A DNA stretch of 37,990 nucleotides from positions 1-37,990 of the IMG/VR virus record IMGVR_UViG_3300017593_000132. One strand, 5' to 3'. This document shows, piece by piece, positions 16,298 to 23,659 of this stretch (positions are counted from its first letter, which is position 1; each line of letters starts with the position of its first letter). Source of the DNA: a virus. The position numbers and the translations under genes are program-made. The notes below the pieces were generated by a model. That model had not been told where the DNA came from and ran no database searches. It worked only from the letters and a program-made list of their open reading frames with translations.

Positions 16298-17449
16298 TCA
16301 GACGATGCGAGCCTCGGTGTTGAGGATGCGGTCGACCGTGCGGATCGGCGTTCCGAAGAACTGGGTGTCCTTCTGCACGTAGCCGGGAGCGACGGCGCCG
16401 AACTGGTTGGTTGCGGGCACGATGGCCACAGCCGAGTTCGACTTGTCGAGAGCGGCCTTCGACAGCGCGCCCTTGACCGTGCGGTTGGCGTAGAACGCCG
16501 CGCGGCCCATGCCCATATTCGGGATCAGGGTCTGCGCCTGGATCATCAGTTTCATGAGCGCGGTCGCGGCGGTGGGCGCCTGCGTGCCGGTCTGGGCCAG
16601 CAGATCGCTCACGTTGATGTTGGCGATGCGCACCACGTAGCGCCAGTCGCGCACAGTAACGCCCGCCTTCCACTTCCACAGGTCACCCAGCGCGCGGTAG
16701 CGGTTGTTCAGTTCATCGAAAGCGTCGTACTCGCCGAGATCCTGGTGGTCAAGGCCAGCCGGACTACCCTTCGGGTAGATGCCGGTGACGGTGTTCTCGC
16801 TCCAGATGACGAGCCACACGGAGGTGTTGTTCGAACCCGAACCACCAGCATCGATGATGTTGCCGCCGTTGCCGGCCGACAGCGAGCTGTAGCGCGGAGC
16901 GAAGCCGGTGAAGCGCTCAGCGTTGACGGACGCATCGCCGTACAACACGGTCTCGGCCATGTTCTGGTTCATCGCCTCCAGGAACGGGCCGGATTCGGCA
17001 AGGCGCCAGGCCGCGCTGTTGCCGTTGAGCTTGTAGGCATCCACGTCGACTTCCGAGCGGGCCTCGAGCATGCCGATCGAGTCCGTCACGTTCGCGCGGG
17101 TCGCCTTGCTGGGCGGAACACCCTGGTACAGCTTGCGCCAGATGGGCACCGGCAGGCCGGTCAGGATGGTCGACTTGTGGCCCGTCGGAAGATTGCCCTC
17201 CATCCAGGTCATGTCGTTCAGCATCTCGTTGGTCTGCGAGAGCAGGTTGATGGTGCGCGCGACCTTGCCGTCAGGGTCGAGGCCCTGGGCGATGTCGAAC
17301 AGCGTCACGGCACCGGCCTTCGTCGGCAACGTCGCACCGATCAGCATGGCGCCCATCGCACTGTCAGCATGGCCGAGATGCCAAAGCACGAGGCCGACGG
17401 CCATCGCGGTCAGCGCGTAAAAGTGATGAGAGCGGAGGAACGATTTCAT
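16298..17449 (-). CDS. Major capsid protein (Bbp17-like, HK97 fold expected)
   Basis: 383 residues. After residue 35 it reads GATLPTKAGAVTLFDIAQ, with NEMLNDMTWMEGNLPTGH, KLYQGVPPSKATRANVTDSIGMLEARSEVDVD and a C-terminal half with NMGMGRAAFYANRTVKGAL and ending NTEARIV, as in the major capsid proteins of BPP-1-like podophages. Followed by cement and preceded by scaffold, as expected. Odd: the first 34 residues are basic then strongly hydrophobic (FYALTAMAVGLVLWHLG) and resemble a signal peptide. The start is supported by AAGGAA 6 nt upstream; the internal ATGs at residues 32 and 35 have no ribosome site. Confidence 0.88.
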   Translation of the reverse strand: MKSFLRSHHFYALTAMAVGLVLWHLGHADSAMGAMLIGATLPTKAGAVTLFDIAQGLDPDGKVARTINLLSQTNEMLNDMTWMEGNLPTGHKSTILTGLPVPIWRKLYQGVPPSKATRANVTDSIGMLEARSEVDVDAYKLNGNSAAWRLAESGPFLEAMNQNMAETVLYGDASVNAERFTGFAPRYSSLSAGNGGNIIDAGGSGSNNTSVWLVIWSENTVTGIYPKGSPAGLDHQDLGEYDAFDELNNRYRALGDLWKWKAGVTVRDWRYVVRIANINVSDLLAQTGTQAPTAATALMKLMIQAQTLIPNMGMGRAAFYANRTVKGALSKAALDKSNSAVAIVPATNQFGAVAPGYVQKDTQFFGTPIRTVDRILNTEARIV

Positions 17450-17476
17450 GGTTTTTCCTTGGAATTCGGCCCGGTG

Positions 17477-18211
17477 TCAGGCCTTGGGTGCGTAGAACAC
17501 GTCGGCATCCGACTTCGTGCCGGCGGTCGACCGGCCCGGCGGAACGCCGTCTTGGCTGATGGCCTTGCCCGCGCGGTACAGCAGCCGAATCAATTCCGGG
17601 TTGGAACCCAGACGCGACTCGAGCAGGAAACTGTTCAGCTCGGGTGTGCCGAAGGTCTTCAAAGCCTTGGCCGCAACGCCAATCACCTGCTGGTGGTTCT
17701 CGCCGCCCAGCTCGGGATCGGCCTTCACGGCGGTCTCCCAGGCCTTGGCGTTGGTGTCCACGCGCTGCTGCAGATCGGTCACGAACTTGCCCGCGAGCCG
17801 CTGCGACTCGCGCGCGCCGAGCTGCGCGAGCTTCTGGGCCTTGTCTTGCGGCAGGTCCAGTTCCTTCGCGAGCGGCTCGAACGACTCGAGGAACTCGCCA
17901 TCGAGCTGCGCGTCGCCCTCGAGCTTGAAGGGTTCGTACTTTTCGGGGGCATGCTGCTCGGCAGTCTTCGGATCGGCCTTGCCCTGGGTAGGGTCCGCTG
18001 GCTTGTCGCTCGCGGGTGCGGGCGCAGCGGCCGGGGACGCAGCGGCGGCCGTTCCGTCGTCGGTACTGGCAGCTGCATCGGTGAGCAGCGTGGAGGGTTG
18101 CGCGGTCGATGCGGCAGATGCGGCCGCCGGCGCCGAAGCAACTGCACCATCGACCGGGGCCGGGGCTGCTGCAGAAGCTGACGCGTCACTTGCTGTCGGT
18201 TGCGGGTCCAT
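17477..18211 (-). CDS. Capsid scaffolding/assembly protein
   Basis: 244 residues. The first 95 are Ala/Pro/Ser/Thr-rich and presumably disordered. Residues about 90-200 contain YEPFKLEGDAQLDGEFLESF, KELDLPQDKAQKLAQLGA and WETAVKADPELGGENHQQ, the helical pattern of T7 gp9-type scaffolds. FGTPELNSFLLESRLGSNPELIRLLYRAGK follows, split here into two helices, and the tail ends TKSDADVFYAPKA. Internal scaffold needed to nucleate the procapsid, immediately upstream of the capsid gene. The start overlaps the Bbp19-like gene by 26 nt. Its C-terminal peptide is almost the same as that of the 103-aa gene at 18702. Confidence 0.8.
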   Translation of the reverse strand: MDPQPTASDASASAAAPAPVDGAVASAPAAASAASTAQPSTLLTDAAASTDDGTAAAASPAAAPAPASDKPADPTQGKADPKTAEQHAPEKYEPFKLEGDAQLDGEFLESFEPLAKELDLPQDKAQKLAQLGARESQRLAGKFVTDLQQRVDTNAKAWETAVKADPELGGENHQQVIGVAAKALKTFGTPELNSFLLESRLGSNPELIRLLYRAGKAISQDGVPPGRSTAGTKSDADVFYAPKA

Positions 18212-18506
18212 TGGCTTTGACTTCCTTGAACATCTCGGACATGCGACCAGGGCAGTGTTCGGAGATGCGTCCCATCAGCTTCAGTCCAACGCTGCGCACA
18301 CCCTCGAGGAACGAGGTTGCATGGGTGTCGCCTGGCGTGTAGCTCTGCCGATAGATGCCGCATTCGCCGAGCAGGCCGTGGATCACACGGCGCCCGCGTT
18401 TGTCGCTCATCAGCCAGTTGAGGTCGTCGGCGGTCTGTTCACGCAACAGTTGGGCCCGGCGGGCTTTCTCATCGCGCTCAGCGGTGTCGTGTCCTGCTGC
18501 TGGCAT
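18186..18506 (-). CDS. Bbp19-like conserved phage head-module protein
   Basis: 106 residues. The core DDLNWLMSDKRGRRVIHGLL, CGIYRQSYTPGDTHATSF and GVRSVGLKLMGRISEHCPGR is the pattern of the Bbp19 family of BPP-1-like phages, always found next to scaffold and portal genes. Function unknown; the fold is predicted helical. No ribosome site is evident before its ATG at 18506; a 21-codon mini-gene with an excellent site ends 10 nt before it, so translational coupling is likely. Confidence 0.75.
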   Translation of the reverse strand: MPAAGHDTAERDEKARRAQLLREQTADDLNWLMSDKRGRRVIHGLLGECGIYRQSYTPGDTHATSFLEGVRSVGLKLMGRISEHCPGRMSEMFKEVKANGPATDSK

Positions 18507-18516
18507 GGACGCGAAT

Positions 18517-18582
18517 CTAGGAACGAGGGGTTGACCTATGTACCCCTGAAGGGGAGCCGTTCCGCACTTGCCGCGACTTCAT
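18517..18582 (-). CDS. Possible 21-aa leader peptide echoing the TerL C-terminus
   Basis: ATG at 18582 is preceded by GGAGG at a 7-nt spacing, the best ribosome site nearby. The peptide MKSRQVRNGSPSGVHRSTPRS stops 10 nt before the Bbp19-like start. Its second half, SPSGVHRSTPRS, matches TerL residues 467-478 (SPRGVHRPTSRS) at both protein and DNA level and in the same frame. It may be a translated leader or the remains of a duplicated terminase end. I cannot tell if it is expressed. Confidence 0.5.
   Translation of the reverse strand: MKSRQVRNGSPSGVHRSTPRS
18526..18554 (-). promoter_or_regulatory. Two mutually exclusive hairpins within the leader mini-gene
   Basis: Read on the plus strand, AGGGG (18526-18530), CCCCT (18543-18547) and AGGGG (18550-18554) follow one another, so the central element can pair with either neighbour. 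On the mRNA (minus) strand the order is CCCCT, AGGGG, CCCCT. Translation of the 21-codon leader would pass through this structure. An attenuator-like role is inference only. Confidence 0.4.
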
Positions 18583-18701
18583 TTCAGGCCTCCGCGGATG
18601 CAACACGCTCGCGCACCGAGAGCCTTCGGGAGCACGCGAGCAGCCAGTGCAGCTTGTCTTCCGGGTGGCGAGCCCGGGCGAAAGGAGGAGAGGCCCCCGT
18701 G

Positions 18702-19013
18702 TTACCCGTAGAACGCCTCGGCGTCCGACTTGGTCGGGCCGGGAGCGAGATCCATGTCGGTGATCTGCAGATCGAGCGACTGGTCCTTGTCGCCGTCCTG
18801 CTGCTGGCGCTGGCTGGTGCCGGTGACGACCACGCGCGCCGTGAGCGTGAACTCGGTGCCAACCTCGGGCGGCACCTTGATGCCGAGCCGGCCGAGCAGC
18901 TCGGTGTCAAGGCACAACGTCGTGCCCCAGCTGTACGCCGGCGCGTCGCTCGCGGTGGCCGGGCCGTCCGCGTATTCCTTGGCCTTCTCGGCCGACATCT
19001 TCGTGCTGATCAT
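18702..19013 (-). CDS. Small beta-rich capsid-associated (staple-like) protein
   Basis: 103 residues: MISTKMSAEKAKEYADG, YSWGTTLCLDTELLGRLGI, a beta-rich centre (TEFTLTARVVVTGTSQRQQQ) and DLQITDMDL near the end. This pattern, with SAxxAKE at the front and LQITDM at the back, is what I recall for phage proteins annotated as capsid staple proteins. The end, TKSDAEAFYG, is almost identical to the end of the scaffold (TKSDADVFYAPKA). ATGA overlap with the upstream coiled-coil gene. Function by pattern only. Confidence 0.6.
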   Translation of the reverse strand: MISTKMSAEKAKEYADGPATASDAPAYSWGTTLCLDTELLGRLGIKVPPEVGTEFTLTARVVVTGTSQRQQQDGDKDQSLDLQITDMDLAPGPTKSDAEAFYG

Positions 19014-19213
19014 GTTGCGCTCCCGGGTTGGACGCTGTTTTGGTTCGCAGCCAGCCAGGTGTCGAGCTGGTCGCGCTCCTTGAGCAGCGCGGTGATCTGG
19101 GCCTGGCTCGCCGCGAGTGCGCGCTGCGCGGCGAGCTGCGAGTCATTCGCGGCGATGAGCTCGGCTTCCAGGGCGCGACGGCGCGCGGCCGCAGCGTCGT
19201 AGACGGCGTTCAT
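19010..19213 (-). CDS. Small coiled-coil protein between portal and capsid genes
   Basis: 67 residues, helical over most of its length: heptad-like ARRRALEAELIAANDSQLAA and ASQAQITALLKERDQLDTW. No signal or membrane segment. The ATG at 19213 has AGAGGA at good spacing, and the frame ends in an ATGA overlap with the next gene. The longer open frame upstream overlaps the portal gene and is not likely coding. A head-assembly accessory or coiled-coil scaffold-like role is possible; I do not recognise the family. Confidence 0.65.
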   Translation of the reverse strand: MNAVYDAAAARRRALEAELIAANDSQLAAQRALAASQAQITALLKERDQLDTWLAANQNSVQPGSAT

Positions 19214-19223
19214 GGTGGTCCTC

Positions 19224-20945
19224 TCACTGGGTGGTGAAGCCGCGGACCAGTTGGCCCAGGGCGTTCTCGGGCGCGACCGGCGCGGCGGCAAGGTTGCGCG
19301 CGGTCTCGCTGGACTGCTTTGCCTGTTCGGCCGCGGCGGCCTGCTGCTGCGCCTCGGCGCGCGCCTGGCGCATCTGCTGAATCGCCGGCGCGTCGCGCAG
19401 GATCTCGGGGTCGACGCCCTCGTAGTCGCCGGCCTTCTGGATCGCCTTGTCGGTGTCGATGTTGTCCCAGACGCTGGGGTCCTGCTTGGCGGCCGCGATC
19501 GAGGCGGTGGCACCGATGAGCCGGTCGACGCCCGACATGGCCGCGCGGCGTTGGGCCTGCGCGAGCACGCTGGTGTAGCGAAACTCCAGCGGCTGCTCGG
19601 CGAGCTCCTCGGGGATGTCGGGCAGCAGACCTGCCTCCTCCAGCGAGTCGAAGGCGATGTTGATCAACGGCGCGAGCAGCTCGGTCTGCTGGCGCTCGAC
19701 CACCGGGCCCAGCATCAGCATCTTCTCCTCGTGCCGCTCCTGCACCTCGCGCTCGTTACGCGGCTGGATGCCTGGCATGCGGTCCATCATCAGGAACACG
19801 TCCGCGTAGAAGGCGTTGTTGATCAGCTCGCGCACGTCCTGGATGTCAAGCAGCAGGTGCTGCAGGTTGATCGAGGCGTTGAAAGCGTTCTCGACCTTCC
19901 CGGCCCCGACCCCGCCAACGTCGTAGTAGGTGATGCCGCCAGGGAGGAAATCGGCGTCGGCCCCCTTGAGATTCGACGGCACGAGGATCGGCGGGTCGGT
20001 CTGGTAGTCGATGCCTTGCAACTTCCGCATGTGCTGGTGCTGCAGCTGCTTGATGCCGCCGAGCGCCCGCATTCCCGGGCACGTGGTGCCATAGATGTCG
20101 TTGCCGGTGACCGCCCAGCGCGGCGCGACAACCGGGAACCGCTTGAATCCGCCCTCGTGCAGCACCTGGTCGCTCGACGCACCTTCTTCGATGATGGCGT
20201 TGCGCCAGGCCATGTTGATCTTGTCGAGCTTCGACGGGTCTCGCTCGCGCCGCGGCTCGATCAGCTGCTGAACTCGCACCCAGGGATCGACCTCGTGCTT
20301 GTCCCACAGGTTCTTGATCGCCGGCGAGACGCGCGACCAATCCCAGGAACCTGACTTCTCTTTCAGCGGCGCGCCCTTGGCGACATAGCCGCCGACGATC
20401 TGCCCCACCGTCATTTGCAGTTCGCGGCCCAGGCTATCCACCTCGTTCTTCGCGTTCGTGCCGAGCGTGTACTCGCCGATGGTCAGCGTGGTGTGGTGGA
20501 CGATGGACTGGTAGTCCGGCAGCACAATGGCAGCAGCCGTACCGAAGGCGCCGAGCTCCTCGTACATGCTGTGCAGCGACCGATAGGTGTTCGACTGGGC
20601 GAAAACCCGCAGGATCAGGCGCGTGACCTGGCCGCACCAGAGGCTGACGGCCGCGCTCTCCATGAGGTCGGGATCGGCCGTCTCGATCGTCATCCACGGG
20701 CGCGAGGGGCTGGTCATGCCGTACTGCATTCCCGCCCCCAAGATCGTGAGCGCAGCCGTCGCGGTGTCATCGAGGATGTCGTTCCGGCGGTCACCCTTGT
20801 TCTCCTCGGTCGCGAAGAAGCGGCCGGCGCGCGGGAGGACCACTTGTTGCACCTCCTGCCAGTGGCTCATCCATGAGGATCGCTCGGTCTTCAGCGCCTT
20901 CAGCCTGCGCTGCACGCGATCGCGCGTGGTCAGGTTCTCCATCAT
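19224..20945 (-). CDS. Portal protein (T7 gp8-like head-tail connector)
   Basis: 573 residues. Opens with the typical connector helix (LTTRDRVQRRLKALKTERSSW, then WQEVQQVVLPRAGRF), followed by ILDDTATAALTILGAGMQYGMTSPSRPW, YEELGAFGTAAAIVL and the central wing/stem section. The later LLDIQDVRELINNAFYADVFLM and PRNEREVQERHEEKML blocks are hallmarks of podovirus head-tail connectors. The C-terminus is a Gln/Ala-rich barrel helix (RQARAEAQQQAAAAEQAKQ). Either of two adjacent ATGs (20945 or 20942) can be the start; the second overlaps the upstream TGA. It forms the dodecameric DNA gate. Confidence 0.92.
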   Translation of the reverse strand: MMENLTTRDRVQRRLKALKTERSSWMSHWQEVQQVVLPRAGRFFATEENKGDRRNDILDDTATAALTILGAGMQYGMTSPSRPWMTIETADPDLMESAAVSLWCGQVTRLILRVFAQSNTYRSLHSMYEELGAFGTAAAIVLPDYQSIVHHTTLTIGEYTLGTNAKNEVDSLGRELQMTVGQIVGGYVAKGAPLKEKSGSWDWSRVSPAIKNLWDKHEVDPWVRVQQLIEPRRERDPSKLDKINMAWRNAIIEEGASSDQVLHEGGFKRFPVVAPRWAVTGNDIYGTTCPGMRALGGIKQLQHQHMRKLQGIDYQTDPPILVPSNLKGADADFLPGGITYYDVGGVGAGKVENAFNASINLQHLLLDIQDVRELINNAFYADVFLMMDRMPGIQPRNEREVQERHEEKMLMLGPVVERQQTELLAPLINIAFDSLEEAGLLPDIPEELAEQPLEFRYTSVLAQAQRRAAMSGVDRLIGATASIAAAKQDPSVWDNIDTDKAIQKAGDYEGVDPEILRDAPAIQQMRQARAEAQQQAAAAEQAKQSSETARNLAAAPVAPENALGQLVRGFTTQ

Positions 20946-21280
20946 TGGCCAAGCAGCGTGGATGTGCCGAGGTTGAGTCCGCCGGTGATGCCTTGGCTTC
21001 CGGTCAGCAGCGTGCTCGAGTTCCCCGCGAGCGCGCCAGCCGCGCTGGCCGCCAGGGCGTTCTTGTCGAGCATCGCGTTGCGGTCGATCGTCTTCTCGGC
21101 CTGCACGCCTGGCGCCTTGTCGCCCTGGTTGAGGGGCGTCGGGCTGTCCGCCTTCTGAGGCTTCGGCGCGGTGGCCGCGCTGACGATAGCGCCCGCAGCA
21201 GCGGTGTAGATCCCGGTGGCCACGGCGCTGGCCGTGGTGGCGGACATGCCGAGAGCGGCCAGACCTGTTTCGATGCCCAT
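20942..21280 (-). CDS. Small hydrophobic/Ala-rich phage protein between TerL and portal
   Basis: 112 residues: a hydrophobic N-terminus (TASAVATGIYTAAAGAIVSA, about residues 15-35), a polar middle and a conserved-looking tail (GNSSTLLTGSQGITGGLNLG, then TSTLLGQ). The TLLTG...TLLGQ ending is one I have seen in hypothetical proteins next to terminases and portals of podophages. Role unknown; it might be a minor virion or membrane-active protein. Its ribosome site lies in a hairpin loop (21281-21301). Confidence 0.7.
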   Translation of the reverse strand: MGIETGLAALGMSATTASAVATGIYTAAAGAIVSAATAPKPQKADSPTPLNQGDKAPGVQAEKTIDRNAMLDKNALAASAAGALAGNSSTLLTGSQGITGGLNLGTSTLLGQ

Positions 21281-21301
21281 GGGTCGGTTCCTTGCCGACC
21301 C
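21281..21301 (-). promoter_or_regulatory. Hairpin presenting the ribosome binding site in its loop
   Basis: On the minus strand GGGTCGG, the loop CAAGGAA and CCGACCC form a perfect 7-bp stem whose 3' arm touches the ATG at 21280. The Shine-Dalgarno AAGGAA is thus displayed in the loop, 7 nt from the start. This could tune translation of the 112-aa protein and stop read-through coupling from TerL. Confidence 0.6.
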
Positions 21302-21307
21302 GCTGGG

Positions 21308-22771
21308 TCAGCGACGTTTGAAATTCAGCGGATCGTAGGAACGGCTGGTGGGCCTATGTACCCCGCGAGGAGATACTGGGTAGGCGAAGGAAAGCGCCAG
21401 GGAATCCCCGCGGCCGGGAGATGGAAGGCCGCGCGCCTTCATGTCCTTCTTCGATTCGAGCTGGATCTTTCCATCGGGCCGGAACACCAGCTCGGGACCG
21501 ATCAGGTCCTGGTAAAGCACGTCATCGGCTTCATCGATCGCCCCGCCGGACTTGAGCCAGAGCCGCATGCCGTTCCACATCTCGGCGCGCTTGTTCGCGC
21601 AACCGGGGTCGGCCGACTCGCCCGCGAAGTAGACCAGTTGCCAGTTGCGGCCCATGGTCTTGCCGCCGCTGTAGATGCCGGTGCCGTAGCCAGCGTCGAT
21701 GAACACAGCATCGGCCCCGATCTCGTCCTCCCAGCGCGCCAGCTTGGCCGCTATTACCATGTCGTTGTCGTTCTTGGGAATTGTCTCCAGCACCTTGAAG
21801 TACAGCCCCTGGCGCATGGAGATGACGATCTCGTCGTCGCCCTCCCAGGCCGGATCGCAGGTCAGGATCTTGGGGGCAAAGGTGTACTGCTCGGGCTGCA
21901 GATGGCGTCCGCGCGCCGCGTCGACATCGTCAGTCGCGATGAACTGCTTGGCCGACATTGAGGGGAACATGCCGCGGATACGAACCTTCACGATGTCGCT
22001 GTTTTCCCCATAGGCGTCGACCATGGCCTGCAACGTCTCTTTGTTCGTGCCCTCCACGGTGCGGCTGTCGATCTGTCGCGTGACCCACAGATGGCGGAAT
22101 TTGCGGAAACACTCCCGGAATCGCCCCGTGTTGCGGGTTGGGTTGCCGAACACGATCCAGATGATCTCGGTGTCCTCGTCGGTCAGCACGCCCTCGGCAA
22201 CCTCCCAAACCTTGTCCGCGATCGCCGAACCCTCGTCCATCACCATGAGGATGCGGCTGCCCTGGTTGTGCAAGCCTGCGAAGGCCTCGGTGTTGTTCTC
22301 GCTCCAGGGCGTCGCATCCAGCCGCCAGGACTTTTGCGCCTCAGGATCGCCCGAGAACATCCCCATGGCGGTGACCTTGAACCAGTCGGCGTTGAAGGCC
22401 AGGCGGAACCACTTCCCGATCTCGGGCATGGTCTTGGTGCGCAGCTGGCTCTCAGTGTTGGCGGTGACCACCACCCGCGTGTCGGGGCAGGTGCTCATGG
22501 CCCACTGCGCGAGCATGCCTATCTCGGCCGACTTGCCGATGCCGTGGCCGGACGCCACCGCGATCAGCAGCGGCTTGAAGCGAGTGGCGGGGTTGCTCAG
22601 ATGCGTGCCGATCACCTCTTGGATCTCGGCTTGCCAGGTCCGTGGGCCGGGGTGTTTCTCGAGCTGGCCGCCCTTTACCCCCCACGGGAACATGGCGCGC
22701 ACGTAGCCCGCAGGGTCGTGCTGGTACTGCAGTACCTCTGCGATGTCCGCGTCGGTCAGAACGGCCTCCAA
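21308..22771 (-). CDS. terL: Terminase large subunit (ATPase/nuclease)
   Basis: DNA packaging motor of 487 residues. Walker A is at residues 73-81 (ASGHGIGKS) and Walker B with the catalytic Glu at 175-180 (LMVMDE). A coupling motif lies in the FGNPTRNTGRF segment. The RNase H-like nuclease has acidic residues at D306 (ILTCDPAWEG), D359 (VFIDAGYG) and D456 (GRGDSLALSF). The start is a TTG at 22771: a stop codon lies only two codons upstream, so no earlier start is possible. It overlaps the 28-aa membrane gene. The extreme C-terminus SPRGVHRPTSRS is echoed in the mini-gene at 18517-18582. Confidence 0.93.
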   Translation of the reverse strand: MEAVLTDADIAEVLQYQHDPAGYVRAMFPWGVKGGQLEKHPGPRTWQAEIQEVIGTHLSNPATRFKPLLIAVASGHGIGKSAEIGMLAQWAMSTCPDTRVVVTANTESQLRTKTMPEIGKWFRLAFNADWFKVTAMGMFSGDPEAQKSWRLDATPWSENNTEAFAGLHNQGSRILMVMDEGSAIADKVWEVAEGVLTDEDTEIIWIVFGNPTRNTGRFRECFRKFRHLWVTRQIDSRTVEGTNKETLQAMVDAYGENSDIVKVRIRGMFPSMSAKQFIATDDVDAARGRHLQPEQYTFAPKILTCDPAWEGDDEIVISMRQGLYFKVLETIPKNDNDMVIAAKLARWEDEIGADAVFIDAGYGTGIYSGGKTMGRNWQLVYFAGESADPGCANKRAEMWNGMRLWLKSGGAIDEADDVLYQDLIGPELVFRPDGKIQLESKKDMKARGLPSPGRGDSLALSFAYPVSPRGVHRPTSRSYDPLNFKRR

Positions 22772-22842
22772 GGATCAGACAGCTTGGCAACCAAGTAGCC
22801 GGCAATGAAACACGCTGCGAACAGAACACCCCAAGCAAGCAT
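22756..22842 (-). CDS. 28-aa single-span membrane mini-protein between TerS and TerL
   Basis: MLAWGVLFAACFIAGYLVAK plus LSDPWRPF: one hydrophobic segment of about 18 residues with a Lys at its C-terminal edge. Its ATG overlaps the TerS stop (TGATG at 22842), AAGG lies upstream, and its 3' end overlaps the TTG start of TerL by 16 nt, so it tightly links the two terminase genes. It may be a true membrane peptide or mainly a translational bridge. No family recognised. Confidence 0.55.
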   Translation of the reverse strand: MLAWGVLFAACFIAGYLVAKLSDPWRPF

Positions 22843-23372
22843 CACGCGCCGCCCTTCTGCTGGCGCATGCGCTCGCGCAGCCCCTTGACGGTCGCCTCGA
22901 CCTCCAGCCGATCCTTGAACATGCCCATGTGTCGCATCGCCAGCGTGAGCGCGCTGTTCTTGTCGTGAACCTTGGCCTTCTTCGTGTAGCCGATCAGCGT
23001 GCGCTCGTCGCCGCGGCCATCGAACTCCTCAAGAACATCCACGCCGGCCAGCACCGCCGCCGCGTCGTCGTCGAGCTCGTGCGGCGCCTTCATGCTGCCG
23101 TTCTCGCGGTACAGCTTCCGGATGTCGAAGAACGCGATCCGCGCCAGTTCCGTCAGCACGCGGTCGGCGGTGAGCTCGATTCGCTCGATTCGCCTTGCCT
23201 TGGCAGCCTCGATAGCGAAGCGCACACTAACATTTGCTAGCAGTCTCGCGCCCTGCTCGTTCGCCGTGCGTGCACTGTAGCCGGCGCGCGTTGCTGCCTG
23301 CGTCGCGTTCAGATCGATCAGGTACTCCGCAACGAAGCGTTCTTGCTTCGGCGTCAGCTTCTTTTCGATCAT
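22842..23372 (-). CDS. terS: Terminase small subunit
   Basis: 176 residues of the Terminase_2 type: KKLTPKQERFVAEYLIDLNATQAATRAGYS at the N-terminus (here named in two blocks, KQERFVAEYL and NATQAATRAGYS) is the helix-turn-helix DNA recognition domain. The middle is VRFAIEAAKARRIERIELTA with ELARIAFFDIRKLY, and an oligomerisation/C-terminal region follows with RHMGMFKDRLEVE. It recognises the pac or cos site and regulates TerL. ATGA overlap with the HTH gene upstream. Confidence 0.92.
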   Translation of the reverse strand: MIEKKLTPKQERFVAEYLIDLNATQAATRAGYSARTANEQGARLLANVSVRFAIEAAKARRIERIELTADRVLTELARIAFFDIRKLYRENGSMKAPHELDDDAAAVLAGVDVLEEFDGRGDERTLIGYTKKAKVHDKNSALTLAMRHMGMFKDRLEVEATVKGLRERMRQQKGGA

Positions 23373-23659
23373 GCCTTCACCACCCGTGCAATGGGAACGC
23401 CGCGTGTGCGGCCGCGGCAGATGGAGCGGACGGTCATCTTCGACACCTCGAACTTCTCAGAGAGCCATGCGTGGGTGAACCCCTCGGAGTGGAGCTCGAG
23501 CAGCAAGCCGACCTCGTGGTCGGACAGCACAGCCTTGGGGTGCGACTCCCCGCACAGGTTTCCCGACTCAGCGTAGAAGCGCTGGCGCTTGATGCGGGCT
23601 TCGGCGCGAAGCTCTGGCGAGATGGTCTGGAAGGCGTTGGCCTTGTCTTTCAGGGTCAT
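23369..23659 (-). CDS. Small HTH DNA-binding protein next to terminase
   Basis: 96 residues from the ATG at 23659, which overlaps the NinG stop as ATGA. The C-terminal half is a helix-turn-helix: KAVLSDHEVGLLLELHSEGF, then WLSEKFEVSKMTVRSICRG and a basic end. It resembles the DNA-binding tail of phage HNH homing enzymes, including the tail of the HNH protein at 25750 (VLAKRWDVSEAYVRMLKRN), but has no nuclease part. It may regulate late genes or assist packaging; unproved. Confidence 0.7.
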   Translation of the reverse strand: MTLKDKANAFQTISPELRAEARIKRQRFYAESGNLCGESHPKAVLSDHEVGLLLELHSEGFTHAWLSEKFEVSKMTVRSICRGRTRGVPIARVVKA

